DNA of 47,793 nucleotides from Pleurobrachia bachei (Eukaryota; Ctenophora; Tentaculata; Cydippida; Pleurobrachiidae), in contig AVPN01000202.1 in assembly GCA_000695325.1 (NCBI GenBank), positions 1-47,793 of the forward strand, written 5' to 3'. The notes under the pieces were generated by a model, which saw only the letters and a program-made list of their open reading frames with translations, had not been told where the DNA came from and did not search any database. Positions 9,501 to 20,000 of the stretch are shown in pieces (the stretch's first letter is position 1; every line of letters starts with the position of its first letter). Both the position numbers and the translations under genes were made by a program.

Positions 9501-10105
9501 CAAAAGGAAGAACGCTGAAGATTGCCATTGAAAAAGTGACGATAACGACATCAAAAAAGACTGGAGGCCATACGATTCAGTTGAGACTCTCCTCAAAGTT
9601 ATCAAAGACGAAAAGTTACCATGGTTACCACATTTCCAAACTGGCTGAAATTGAATCTAAGCACTCCATGTCCAGAAAGGTTATTAAGTTGGGGAAATCT
9701 GCAAACGAACGAGATTCTTTCGTGGTGACTTCCTCCGCAAAGGATGAAAGCATTAAAGTTTATGAACGACAATTCTTGGTCAGTTTCACACGGACCTATC
9801 AACAAAGACAAGTAAAGACCACCGAACCGAAACCCATCGTCTTTAGTACAGCACAGAAAGTTAAGGATTCTGTGTCTGTGAAACAAACTGGTTGGGTTCT
9901 CCTCGCAAAAACACGACTGATCCAACACCCCCACCCCCAGTTACTGAGCAGCTATTGTCTGAGTCTGAGTGCGTATGGAGCGGCACTAGCTCCGACACGC
10001 CCCTTGATCCCTACCATTAAAACGGAGTCATCCCCCGACCGGTCTAGTGGTGAGTTGCACGTGCTAAAATGCCACCACACCCGCCCATTAACAGAGGCTA
10101 CATAA
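6551..10105 (+). CDS. Giant repeat protein, segment 3 (end of module 1, Cys-rich repeats, start of module 2)
   Basis: This is the same frame (2) as the previous segment and is open from 6551, although the first ATG is at 6749. Beta-type repeats carry the motif EMTYNQHRIVYKLLQS near 7200, also present in modules 2 and 3, followed by FKHIVDVTPN near 7440. A Cys-rich region (7858-9180) has three sub-repeats with the pattern C-x-R-G-x-C-N-x-x-x-C-Y-Q-x-x-C. In the third, the final Cys is replaced by Tyr (codon 8819-8821). Module 2 starts near 9185 with an LxVLIVIRFL hydrophobic strand and the signature DSFVVTSSAKDESIKV near 9713. Genuine coding ends at 9924. The last 60 codons run into a 374-bp insert of unrelated sequence. 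Confidence 0.88.
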   Translation, partial: FRVDAGKTSKRGILQVTDTITHSERVIAKHSQLVEFTQWTTAGNIKFNKLVRRKVTKTSSKKENKKMISYFGKQNLRAKPETLDKFGKAITGGNTIHRVFMEELKRKTHKSLASRSFTQLAQSTGAFHVQRVHSKDFIALRGAFFYRGAARKTQVSLEVSLVLVGYSIQLATYPYALPTTYITRKTGHTVKNIRMRLMTKFSLKDKGLIAFFEHQDEMTYNQHRIVYKLLQSKREQDSVGVTTKIFDESSKMFGKQSGRASWEMLVETKIVPKKLGPHKILGFRTKTFSPPGQKFVFKHIVDVTPNIILDRTITVEPDVKTSSKFWSPNPIPSLGETKLALVFGSTGLAPRNVYRIKTGTEIVPSGKSRACTAIRFDQKVPFTIPPWRNIGCQGPRQVMVTPKSVARSSKMCQCHRRLKSEESPVDEVVFSVLPELSCSSLDSQLDMKCRKLPCTPPCAKGCEACIRGYCNVNGCYQRLCSTQSVRDGTCNDSKCNEKLVEQGKCSKLEPSETCVSRMCSSDNKTCYIRVNCAKTDSRGNCSQDKPCSAIDIYGGKCVSVECKKLPDGCMNSKVKGYESWKPPVPSKRCGKQKRSSEEFCARDGSSKSCNRGYCTNAACYQRICSQNDLDHRDCNDETCNEDLVREGKCRKLSCTHVPVSPMCRGGRCYKRVKCGGHKTCSQKKTCSSVEIATGKCVVITCSKMETTWPSDTQSCQDQPIREITCPKDKLVLCTGEGTTKTCLRGSCNRDGCYQRLYSNKDDAGQDSTGCNDSLVTQGKCIRLPCSDIPVTEMCHDNNCYKRVKCSNPGKNGRCEQAAPCTAVEVKTGACKVVECSSIIFSTSSKTKSCKNVKTPSNPCGLSEVSVLEEISSCRSYHLYNCRLKVLIVIRFLGLDEGTATIQAAKKITRIGSVKSKWFLSAGSKVSIGVVRQQESGEKVVIRKVIIGDSNHRLHFQVVQVTVLDGPELRATKPSVSVQQMMVVSKGRTLKIAIEKVTITTSKKTGGHTIQLRLSSKLSKTKSYHGYHISKLAEIESKHSMSRKVIKLGKSANERDSFVVTSSAKDESIKVYERQFLVSFTRTYQQRQVKTTEPKPIVFSTAQKVKDSVSVKQTGWVLLAKTRLIQHPHPQLLSSYCLSLSAYGAALAPTRPLIPTIKTESSPDRSSGELHVLKCHHTRPLTEAT
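7858..9180 (+). repeat. Cys-rich region of module 1, three sub-repeats
   Basis: Three units of about 135-140 residues start near 7935, 8365 and 8770. Each carries C-x-R-G-x-C-N-x-x-x-C-Y-Q, then CN(D/E)xLVxxGKC, a CYxRV segment and a terminal xxC. Unit 3 has Tyr in place of the last Cys of the first motif (8819-8821). Confidence 0.85.
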
Positions 10106-10904
10106 TGTTTCGCATAACCATGCCATTACTAAAACAGAAAACAATTGCATTATACCCACACGGAGACAATAAACTAACGCTACCAATATGTTTTTCAGAT
10201 GTCAGTTCAACTATCCTGTCTCCATCCCCTCCCCACCATCCCCTCCTAACTGGCCTATCAGACAACTTGACACGAGAAGGAGGAGGGAAAAAGAAGCGAA
10301 AAGTTAGTATTGGAGTAGTACGACAACAGGAATCTGGTGAGAAAGTTGTCATAAGAAAAGTTATCATCGGAGATTCAAATCATCGTTTACATTTCCAAGT
10401 TGTACAGGTGACCGTCCTGGATGGACCTGAACTGAGAGCCACCAAACCTTCAGTTTCAGTTCAGCAGATGATGGTTGTGTCAAAAGGAATAACGCTGAAG
10501 ATTGCCATTGAAAAAGTGACGATAACGACATCAAAAAAGACTGGAGGCCATACGATTCAGTTGAGACTCTCCTCAAAGTTATCAAAGACGAAAAGTTACC
10601 ATGGTTACCACATTTCCAAACTGGCTGAAATTGAATCTAAGCACTCCATGTCCAGAAAGGTTATTAAGTTGGGGAAATCTGCAAACGAACGAGATTCTTT
10701 CGTGGTGACTTCCTCCGCAAAGGATGAAAGCATTAAAGTTTATGAACGACAATTCTTGGTCAGTTTCACACGGACCTATCAACAAAGACAAGTAAAGACC
10801 ACCGAACCGAAACCCATCGTCTTTAGTACAGCACAGAAAGTTAAGGATTCTGTGTCTGTGAAACAAACTGGTTGGGTTCTCCTCGCAAAAACACGACTGA
10901 TCCA
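9319..10904 (+). repeat. Tandem block duplication 2, offset 980 bp, with a 374-bp insert
   Basis: Bases 9319-9924 and 10299-10904 are almost identical, separated by unrelated sequence at 9925-10298. The total offset of 980 is 2 mod 3. One clear difference is AGA versus ATA at 9509/10489. Confidence 0.95.
9925..10298 (+). other. 374-bp unrelated insert between duplicated blocks
   Basis: This stretch has no counterpart elsewhere in the window. Its composition is unlike the gene: C-runs at the left end, AT-richer in the middle, C/T-rich again near 10215. It contains tgtttttcag followed by atgtcag at 10190-10206, which resembles a 3' splice site. It could be a retained intron end, a fragment of another locus or an assembly filler. 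It has no convincing ORF of its own. Confidence 0.6.
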
Positions 10905-13900
10905 CTTTATTCAACGCCGGGTGTGGTCAACCGTTGACACCAAAACCAAAGCTCTATCAATATCAGGCAACGTCATTCAATCAACCGACAACATCTTCGG
11001 AATGTCAATCCAATATTCCACGGAACACTACGTAGACAAAATCGAAACTCGCTCTAGTGCCCGGGTTTCAAAGATTTACGATGTCCAAGGTCCTGGGTGT
11101 GACGTTGAAGTGGCGACGACTGCCTCCGATTACCTTGTCATGGATTACCGAGTATTGGAACAGCCCGAATTTGTCCTTGCTCCTAAGGTCGGATCTGGAT
11201 ACTTTTACACGAAGGAGAACGTCCAAGAACGACGACTTCACATTGTGAGGTTCGATAAAATCGCAGTGATATCATTGATATGCCGTCGTCCGCTAATCCG
11301 TCGGGTTGACTGGGAAATGTTCGAATCGGCAGATGTAACGGGTAAAACACACACTATGACTTATGTTGTCCAGCATCGGGAAATGGTGGGGACCACATTG
11401 AGATTGTTAATACTTCCTGCTCGGAAACCGTGGACACAGGCAGTGGTTAGCAGACATAGGATTGTAGTTATTCCCTTGCCGAGGGTAGGATCGAAGCTTT
11501 TCCAGCCCGCAATCACAGCTGCTTTGACCCCCGGACCTTTAAAATCTTACCTTAACTTTGTAAGTGTTCGAAGGGGATTACAACCTCTGGTAAAAGAAAG
11601 GAAGGTAGGCCGAGGAGGATTTTTCGTGGAAGTCAAGGAGAATGAAGGGCATAAGATAGGAGTTTTTGCTCGAATGAAAATGACTTGTGATGTGATCAGA
11701 CCGGGTTCACAAACATTCTTCCTAATCGAGGACAAGAAAGGAGATTTGATCGATGAGTACAGGTCTAAGTCCGAGGGGCCAGGTCCCTCTGACCTCTACC
11801 ACGTTAAACAATTCCTATTTTTGAAACAGACTCGCATCAGAGTGCACACTATCGCTCCAGTGATCTCCTGTCAAAGAGTCTTCCCCTTCCAGAAAGATCT
11901 ACTCTCCTCAGACAAACAAACATCTTTTAAATCTATTGTCAAAGTTGGCCGAGTTAAATCATCAAAATCCACCGAAATTGACAGCTTTATGGTCGAAACT
12001 AAAATCAAAGATAGTTCGATCAAGGTAAAAACGTTTATCGGGGATGGAAGTTGGACGAAGAAATACGAAGTAACGAATGGAATTCTAAAGGAACAAAAGC
12101 TAAGGCTACTATTGCTTTCAAAACATTTTAAAGCTCACAAAATGAAGATCTTTGACAGTGGCCTTTGGAGAAGTGATGTGAGATCTGTTGGACATCTCAA
12201 ACTTCATCTAAAATTCCATCGCCTAGCAACAGTAAAACATATCGAAGCTCGAAGAAAAAGAATTACTACTTTGAAAACATCCCACCAAGGTGGATACGTT
12301 GTTGGAAGCTTTGGAGGAGCTGCCTTAGGATACCAACTTAAGGGATACCTGCGGGGCCAGTCTTTGAAGATATGGACAACTAGGAGCGGTAGAACCATTA
12401 CCAAGAACAAGATTGTGGTTGTCACGGTTACCAAACACCATTTTTCAGTGGTTCACAAAATGGAGCAATACGCCCGCTTCTACAGTCTCACTAACAAGAC
12501 CATTTTCCGCAAAAGGCAAGTGCCTGGCCTGATTGATGCTACAGCCCAAGGGGTTGTCATACCTAGACCAGATTTGAAGGATGGTTTCAGAAGAACAAGA
12601 ATATACCGGATTTCTAGTAAATTCCATCATGAGCTCAACCAAATCAAAGTATTCATTAGTGCCATATCCAACCGGGAAATGCTAACAGTTGCCCTTTCAA
12701 AAATGAGCATTTTAGTGAGGAAGAAAGTTGAGAAACTCGGATCAAAGGAGTCCACCTCTCACTCATGGAAATCATCCGTGAGCATCTTCACCAAGAGCTG
12801 GATCGATAAAACAAAGATTCGATCATTGTTGGAACACAATGCTCAAACAAAGACCTCCAAAACTAAAGTTGACAACCGGATCAAAATTTCCATGGCTCTT
12901 GAGTGGGATATATTTGTTGTTGAGGGGAGTATAAAAGACAACGGGAGGGATATGTACAAACTCCTGAGACGAATCATCGTCTTGAACCTCAACAAACGAA
13001 AAGCGGTAGTTAAATTCGTTCACGTTGATTTCATCAACCAAGGATTAACCTCAAAAACATCCAAGAGTCACAAGATGAAGCACATCAACGCAATCGTGAA
13101 CGTGCTTTTCAAGGATCTACACCAGAAACACCTTCTTGTAGCCACCCCTCTTCTAAAGCCTGGGATTCTCGAAATAAAACCATTCGAGCTAGGAACCATC
13201 AAAGCTCTACACCGAGGAATGTTCTGGAAGAACCTGCGTGGAGTGAATTCTAAACGGACCCACGTGCCATTCACATTCCTAACAGCCGGATCACGGGGTT
13301 ACTCTCAAACAGCTGCTAAGGTACAACCTCTCGTCAAAGCAAAGGTCACAAAGTCCTTCTCGAAGTTGAAGGATGGGAATCGGATCGTGTTAACAGGATC
13401 ACAGATGCTCAGAACTCAGGTCTCTTTGGAAGAAAAGTTCTTGGTAATAGCCAGGGATGGTCGAACTTTATCCCTCCGAAAATACTATCTCGAATACCCA
13501 TTCTTTGTGTTTTCAAACCGGCTGGTTCACTTTACCCGGTTTGTCAGTACAACCAAGACATTCGGTGTAACCCGGGTTAGTGCTAAAGACTGGGTATCGG
13601 TCCATGATGCTTTCTTCCATAGGAGCACAGGACGAAAAACTCAGCTAACTATGGAAATTGTCCTTGTGGAGCAGTGGTATGAGAAGATTCATGGCACTTA
13701 TCCCTACAAACTACCATCCACTGATAGAAAGTTGTCCAAAGGACATGGTTTCAAGACCTTCAGAAGTCGACTTATGACTCATTCTAGTCTTGTCGACCAA
13801 GGTCTAATAGCTTTCTTTGAGCACCGAGGTGAAATGACCTACAACCAACACAGGATAGTTTACAAGTTGCTTCAAAGTAAGAAAGAACAGGACAGCTTTG

Positions 13901-16900
13901 TTGTAACCACAAAGATTTTCGATGAAAGTTCAAAAATGTTTGGAAAACAACGTGGAAGTGCCGGCTGGGAAATGCTGGGGATTACAATGATTACTCTCAA
14001 GAAGATAGGTCCACACAAGATGTCCGGGTTCAGAGCTAAACAAAGATCTCCACCAAACTACAGACGTGTTTTTAAGCACATTGTAGACGCTACACCAAAC
14101 ATCAGAGTGAAGAGAGTCACTTTTATTGCCATGGATACCAAAATGATTGTAAAACCTTGGAGTATTGATCCTGTTCCAGGCCTTGGAAAGACATCCACAG
14201 TCTCAGTGAGCAATGACATCGCAGTACAGCCACGGGAAGTGGTAAGAGTGAAAACAGGTGTGGATATCGCTAAGAACGGATATACCAGTGCATGCACAAA
14301 ACTCAGAATCATCAGATCGGGTAATGCAGATAAAACACCACATCCGATCTGGAGATCAACTGGTTGTGCAAAACAACTCCAACTCACATCAAGTAAAGAT
14401 GAATCACCACAACGAATGTGTTCATGTGGCACTTTGCCAGGTGCTATAGGGCCGAGTAAGGCAAGTGTCCCCAAATGGACTGTTCTCATCCCACCAACGG
14501 AATCTTGCTCATCTTTAGATAAATTCGGAGGAAGGAAGTGTCGAGATGTTGCTTGTGAGAGGCCCTGTGGTGCTTATGGATCATGTGGGAAGTGTAACCG
14601 AGGCTTCTGTAACACACAGGGATGTTTCCAAATGGTGTGTGACGAAACAGCGATAACCAAAGGATCCTGTGATGACTCAAAATGTAATGAAAAACTTGTC
14701 GTGCAGGAAAAATGTAGAAAATTATCCTGTATTGGGACATGTGTGAGTAGAATGTGCTCAACCGATAACAACACATGCTACAAAAGAATCAAGTGTGCTA
14801 AACCTGATAGTAAGGGAAACTGTAGCCAGGACAAACCCTGTACAACAGCAGAAATCGCAGAGGGACGGTGTCAGCCGGTACCCTGTAGTTGTTCTAACTC
14901 AACTGCCTGCAAGAATTGGGTAGCACCCTCGTGTGCAGAGCACCATCATTCAGCTGACTTCTGTACAAGAAATGGACTTCAGAGATCTTGTAATCTAGGG
15001 CACTGCACCAAAACTGGATGCTATCAGCGCCTTTGCAATGAGACACAGATTAGAACAGGGAATTGTGACGATCAGGCGTGTAACGAAACCATGGTTACGG
15101 AAGGCAAGTGTATAAAACTACCATGCAGTGATATTCCAGTTTCATCTTCATGCCTCAATAACACGTGTTATCGGAGAGTAAGGTGCGGAGGTAAAGCAAC
15201 ATGTGATCAATCCAAGACATGTACCGAAACTGAGATCGCATCTGGTGGTTGTAAAGAAATACCTTGCTCCAAATCCAAGACACCATCTAACTACGGATTC
15301 TGCAAAGGAGTCACACTTCCCCAAGTGTCCTGTGAGCGTTCGCTTCTCTGTAAAGATGACGGAGAACCGAAAACTTGTCTTGAAGGATTTTGTAACGATT
15401 CAGGTTGTTATCAGAAGCTGTGTACACCAACTGAAAGAAACACAGGACGGTGCTCACACCGGGAGTGCAATGACAAATTGGTGAAACAAGGAAAGTGTAT
15501 CAGACTCCCATGTAGTGATATTCCAGTGTCTGAAATGTGTCAGGATAACACCTGCTACAAGAGGGTCAAGTGTTTAAACCCGAACAAAAATGGAAGCTGT
15601 GACGAAACGAAACCTTGTACTAAATCTGAAATCAAGAACAAGAGATGTAAGGTTGTTGATTGTGACTCAGGATCATCACTTTCTTCAAAAACCAAAGCCT
15701 GTGAAGGTGTATTGTACCCTAAAAACCCCTGTAGTAGTACCTCCCTGGACACCTCAGCCTGCATGGAACCGTATCAGTACAGGTGCAAGTTGAACATTGT
15801 CATCCTCATCCGCTTCCTAACACTAACCAAAGAAACCGCTAAAATTCAGCCGGAGACGACACTAAAATACACTGGGACAGTAACAGTAAACACTTCAATC
15901 ACTCCCAAGGGTTTGTACGTAGCAGGTGCCCCAGGACATCGATTGGGTTCGGTGAAACCTGCTGTCAAGATATCTCTGAGAGGCTCCACTAAACAACTAA
16001 GCCTAATAGGAGTCTCCCAAACAGTGGTGTTTGATGGTAGGGGTCTGGTTGCCGTGAAGAGAGCGGTTTCACTTAGCAAAGTGTACGGCATAACTGGAGA
16101 ACAACTCTCAAAACTCGTCCAAATTCCAATCACCATCTCTGGATCCAAGATGAGGAGTGGCCATAGTGTGGCATTGCAACAGGCATTGGTGATACAGTCT
16201 CTATTTTACATTGGCACCAAGAAAAGAGTGGCGTTATCAAAACCAAAAACCAAGGTTGCATCTTCGATCCGGGTTATCAAACTAACAACTAAAACTAACG
16301 AAAAGGATTCATTTGCGGTGACAGCTACTGCAAAAGATCATACTGTTAAAGTTTATGAGCGGCAGTTTCTGACAGCCTTTACACAGAGATTCCAGAAACG
16401 CACAGGCAAACTGATAAAGCCACGTGTGATCAAGTTTACAACAGAGCAAAGAGTTAGAAATAGACCAAACTTCAGGCAATCAGTGAGTCTGTCACCTGTA
16501 CAAACTTCCCAGCAGAGCAGCCATCACCGCAGGTCGAATGTCAATATTGATGTGAAAGTCGCAGTGGTGTACCACCGTAGTACTGTCACCCAGAGCACTC
16601 AGGGATCAGACCAGTTTACACTATCAGAATCTTCTGAACTGTTAGTTGGTAAAGTTTGGCCGGCAACTCAAGCCGTAGGCATCAAGAACTTTGATCCAAG
16701 AACACCAAAATGTGCCTTGCATGTCACCAAACCCGCTTCAGAGTTCCTGATTATGGAGTATGAATTCGTTGCTCAGCCACTGTTTGTTATCGAGCAGGAT
16801 GGGTGTACACGAGGTACGAGAGGATTCTGCAATAGGAATAGTTGCTATCAGATGATTTGTGATAATGCACAAGACTCGTCGTGTGATGACTCAAAATGCA

Positions 16901-17007
16901 ATGAGAAACTTTTCGAGCAGGGAAAATGTAAAAAGTTACCCTGTATTGGGACATGTGTGAGCAGGATGTGCTCGATGGATAACAACTTGCCATGGATACC
17001 AAAATGA
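10299..17007 (+). CDS. Giant repeat protein, segment 4 (module 2 and first copy of the module 3 Cys-rich block)
   Basis: The segment is in frame 1. The first 600 bases repeat 9319-9924 with one clear residue change. New sequence follows. It includes FFYTKEN-like and YFYTKEN strands near 11200, the shared cassette at 11668-11900, a SGLWR motif near 12160, the SIKDNGRDMYKLLRR motif near 12930, and EMTYNQHRIVYKLLQS near 13830. The next Cys-rich region (14500-15790) has three sub-repeats, then a new VILIRFL strand opens module 3. A partial Cys-rich unit begins at about 16795. The frame is cut at about 16987 in the middle of a Cys-rich unit, where the sequence jumps back to a copy of 14127 onward. 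The ATG at 10069 lies in the insert and is not a real start. Confidence 0.88.
11668..11900 (+). repeat. DNA-conserved cassette, module 2
   Basis: It has the same 230-base cassette, including silent positions. A few differences appear towards the right end (cacgttaaacaattcctattt). Confidence 0.88.
14500..15790 (+). repeat. Cys-rich region of module 2/3, three sub-repeats (first copy)
   Basis: The unit pattern is the same as in module 1 (CNRGFCN, CNLGHCTKTGCYQRLC, CLEGFCN). A second copy lies at 17361-18660 because of duplication 3. The third unit differs most between the two copies. Confidence 0.85.
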
Positions 17008-20000
17008 TTGTAAAACCTTGGAGTATTGATCCTGTTCCAGGCCTTGGAAAGACATCCACAGTCTCAGTGAGCAATGACATCGCAGTACAGCCACGGGAAG
17101 TGGTAAGAGTGAAAACAGGTGTGGATATCGCTAAGAACGGATATACCAGTGCATGCACAAAACTCAGAATCATCAGATCGGGTAATGCAGATAAAACACC
17201 ACATCCGATCTGGAGATCAACTGGTTGTGCAAAACAACTCCAACTCACATCAAGTAAAGATGAATCACCACAACGAATGTGTTCATGTGGCACTTTGCCA
17301 GGTGCTATAGGGCCGAGTAAGGCAAGTGTCCCCAAATGGACTGTTCTCATCCCACCAACGGAATCTTGCTCATCTTTAGATAAATTCGGAGGAAGGAAGT
17401 GTCGAGATGTTGCTTGTGAGAGGCCCTGTGGTGCTTATGGATCATGTGGGAAGTGTAACCGAGGCTTCTGTAACACACAGGGATGTTTCCAAATGGTGTG
17501 TGACGAAACAGCGATAACCAAAGGATCCTGTGATGACTCAAAATGTAATGAAAAACTTGTCGTGCAGGGAAAATGTAGAAAATTATCCTGTATTGGGACA
17601 TGTGTGAGTAGAATGTGCTCAACCGATAACAACACATGCTACAAAAGAATCAAGTGTGCTAAACCTGATAGTAAGGGAAACTGTAGCCAGGACAAACCCT
17701 GTACAACAGCAGAAATCGCAGAGGGACGGTGTCAGCCGGTACCCTGTAGTTGTTCTAACTCAACTGCCTGCAAGAATTGGGTAGCACCCTCGTGTGCAGA
17801 GCACCATCATTCAGCTGACTTCTGTACAAGAAATGGACTTCAGAGATCTTGTAATCTAGGGCACTGCACCAAAACTGGATGCTATCAGCGCCTTTGCAAT
17901 GAGACACAGATTAGAACAGGGAATTGTGACGATCAGGCGTGTAACGAAACCATGGTTACGGAAGGCAAGTGTATAAAACTACCATGCAGTGATATTCCAG
18001 TTTCATCTTCATGCCTCAATAACACGTGTTATCGGAGAGTAAGGTGCGGAGGTAAAGCAACATGTGATCAATCCAAGACATGTACCGAAACTGAGATCGC
18101 ATCTGGTGGTTGTAAAGAAATACCTTGCTCCAAATCCAAGACACCATCTAATTACGGATTCTGCAAAGGAGTCACACTTCCCCAAGTGTCCTGTGAGCGT
18201 TCGCTTCTTTGTAAAGATGACGGAGAACCGAAAACTTGTCTTGAAGTATTTTGTAACGAATTGGGTTGTTATCAGAGGCTCTGTACAATAACTGAGAAGA
18301 ATTCAGGTCAATGTTCACACCGGGAGTGCAATGATAAACTGGTGACACAAGGAAAGTGTTTCAAACTGCCCTGTAGTGATATTCCCGTGTCTGACATGTG
18401 TCAGGATAACATATGCTACAAGAGGGTCAAGTGTTCAAACCCGGACAAAAATAGAAGCTGTGAACAAACGACACCTTGTACTAAATCTGAAATTAAGAAC
18501 AAGAGATGTAAGGTTGTTGATTGTGATTCTATCACAGGAGCATCACTGTCTTCAAAAACCAAAGCCTGTGAAGGTGTATTGTACCCTAAAAACCCCTGTA
18601 GTAGTACCTCCCTGGACACCTCAGCCTGCATGGAACCGGATCAGTACACGTGCAAGTTGAACATTGTTATCTTGATCCGCTTCCTCACACTAACCAAAGA
18701 AACCGCTAAAATTCAGCCGGAGACGACACTAAAATATACTGGGAGAGTAACAGTAAACACTTCAATCACTCCCAAGGGTTTGTACATAGCAGGTGCCCCA
18801 GGACATCGACTGGGTTCGGTAAAACCTGCTGTCAAGATATCTCTGAGAGGCTCCACTAAACAACTAAGACTAATAGGAGTGTCCCAAACAGTGGTGTTTG
18901 ATGGTAGGGGTTTGTTGGCTGTGAAGAGAACGGTTTCACGTAGCAAAGTGTACGGCACAACCAGAGGACAGCTGCTAAAACTCATCCAAATTCCTGTCAC
19001 CAACTCCGGATCCAAGACGAGGAGTGGCCATAATGTGGCATTGCAACAGGCGTTGGTGATACAGTCCCCATTCTACATTGGCAACAAGAAAGGATTGGCC
19101 TTATCAAAACCAAAAACCAAGGTTTCCTCTTCTATCCGGGTCATCAAACTACCAACTAAAACGGGTGAAAGGGATTCAATTGTGGTGACAGCCACTGCGA
19201 AAGATCATACTGTAAAAGTTTACGAGCGGCAGTTTCTGACAGCCTTTACACAGACATTACAGAAACGCACAACCAAGCTGGTAAAGCCGCGTGTGATCAA
19301 GTTCACAACAGAGCAAAGAGTTAGAAGTGGACCAAACTTCAGGCAATCAGTGAGTCTGTCACCTGTACAAACTTCCCAGCAGAGCAGCCATCACCGCAGG
19401 TCGAATGTCAATATGGATGTGAAAGTCGCAGTGGTGTACCACCGTGGTACTGTCACCCAGAGCACTCAGGGATCAGACCAGTTTACACTATCAGAATCTT
19501 CTGAACTGTTAGTTGGTAAAGTTTGGCCGGCAACTCAAGCCGTAGGCATCAAGAACTTTGATCCAAGAACACCAAAATGTGCCTTGCATGTCACCAAACC
19601 CGCTTCAGAGTTCCTGATTATGGAGTATGAATTCGTTGCTCAGCCACTGTTTGTTATCGAGCAGGATGGGTGTACACGAGGTACGAGAGGATTCTGCAAT
19701 AGGAATAGTTGCTATCAGATGATTTGTGATAATGCACAAGACTCGTCGTGTGATGACTCAAAATGCAATGAGAAACTTTTCGAGCAGGGAAAATGTAAAA
19801 AGTTACCCTGTATTGGGACATGTGTGAGCAGGATGTGCTCGATGGATAACAACACCTGCTACAAAAGAGTCAAGTGTGCTTCTGAGCTCCAAAAAGGTGA
19901 AAGTTGTGACCAAACGCAGCCCTGCTCCGTCACTGAGATATCTGACGGGAGCAGCTGTGTGTCAGCTGACTTTACAACTCTCCAGGACATTTGTCTTAAC

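Larger units (their letters stand above)
14127..19850 (+). repeat. Tandem block duplication 3, offset 2861 bp
   Basis: Bases 14127-16987 and 16988-19848 are highly similar. The match is nearly perfect over the first 1.2 kb and lower (several residue changes) around 15375-15690 versus 18236-18560. The block spans the Cys-rich region and the start of module 3. The offset is 2 mod 3 and breaks the frame inside a Cys-rich unit, which continues correctly after the second copy. Confidence 0.95.
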
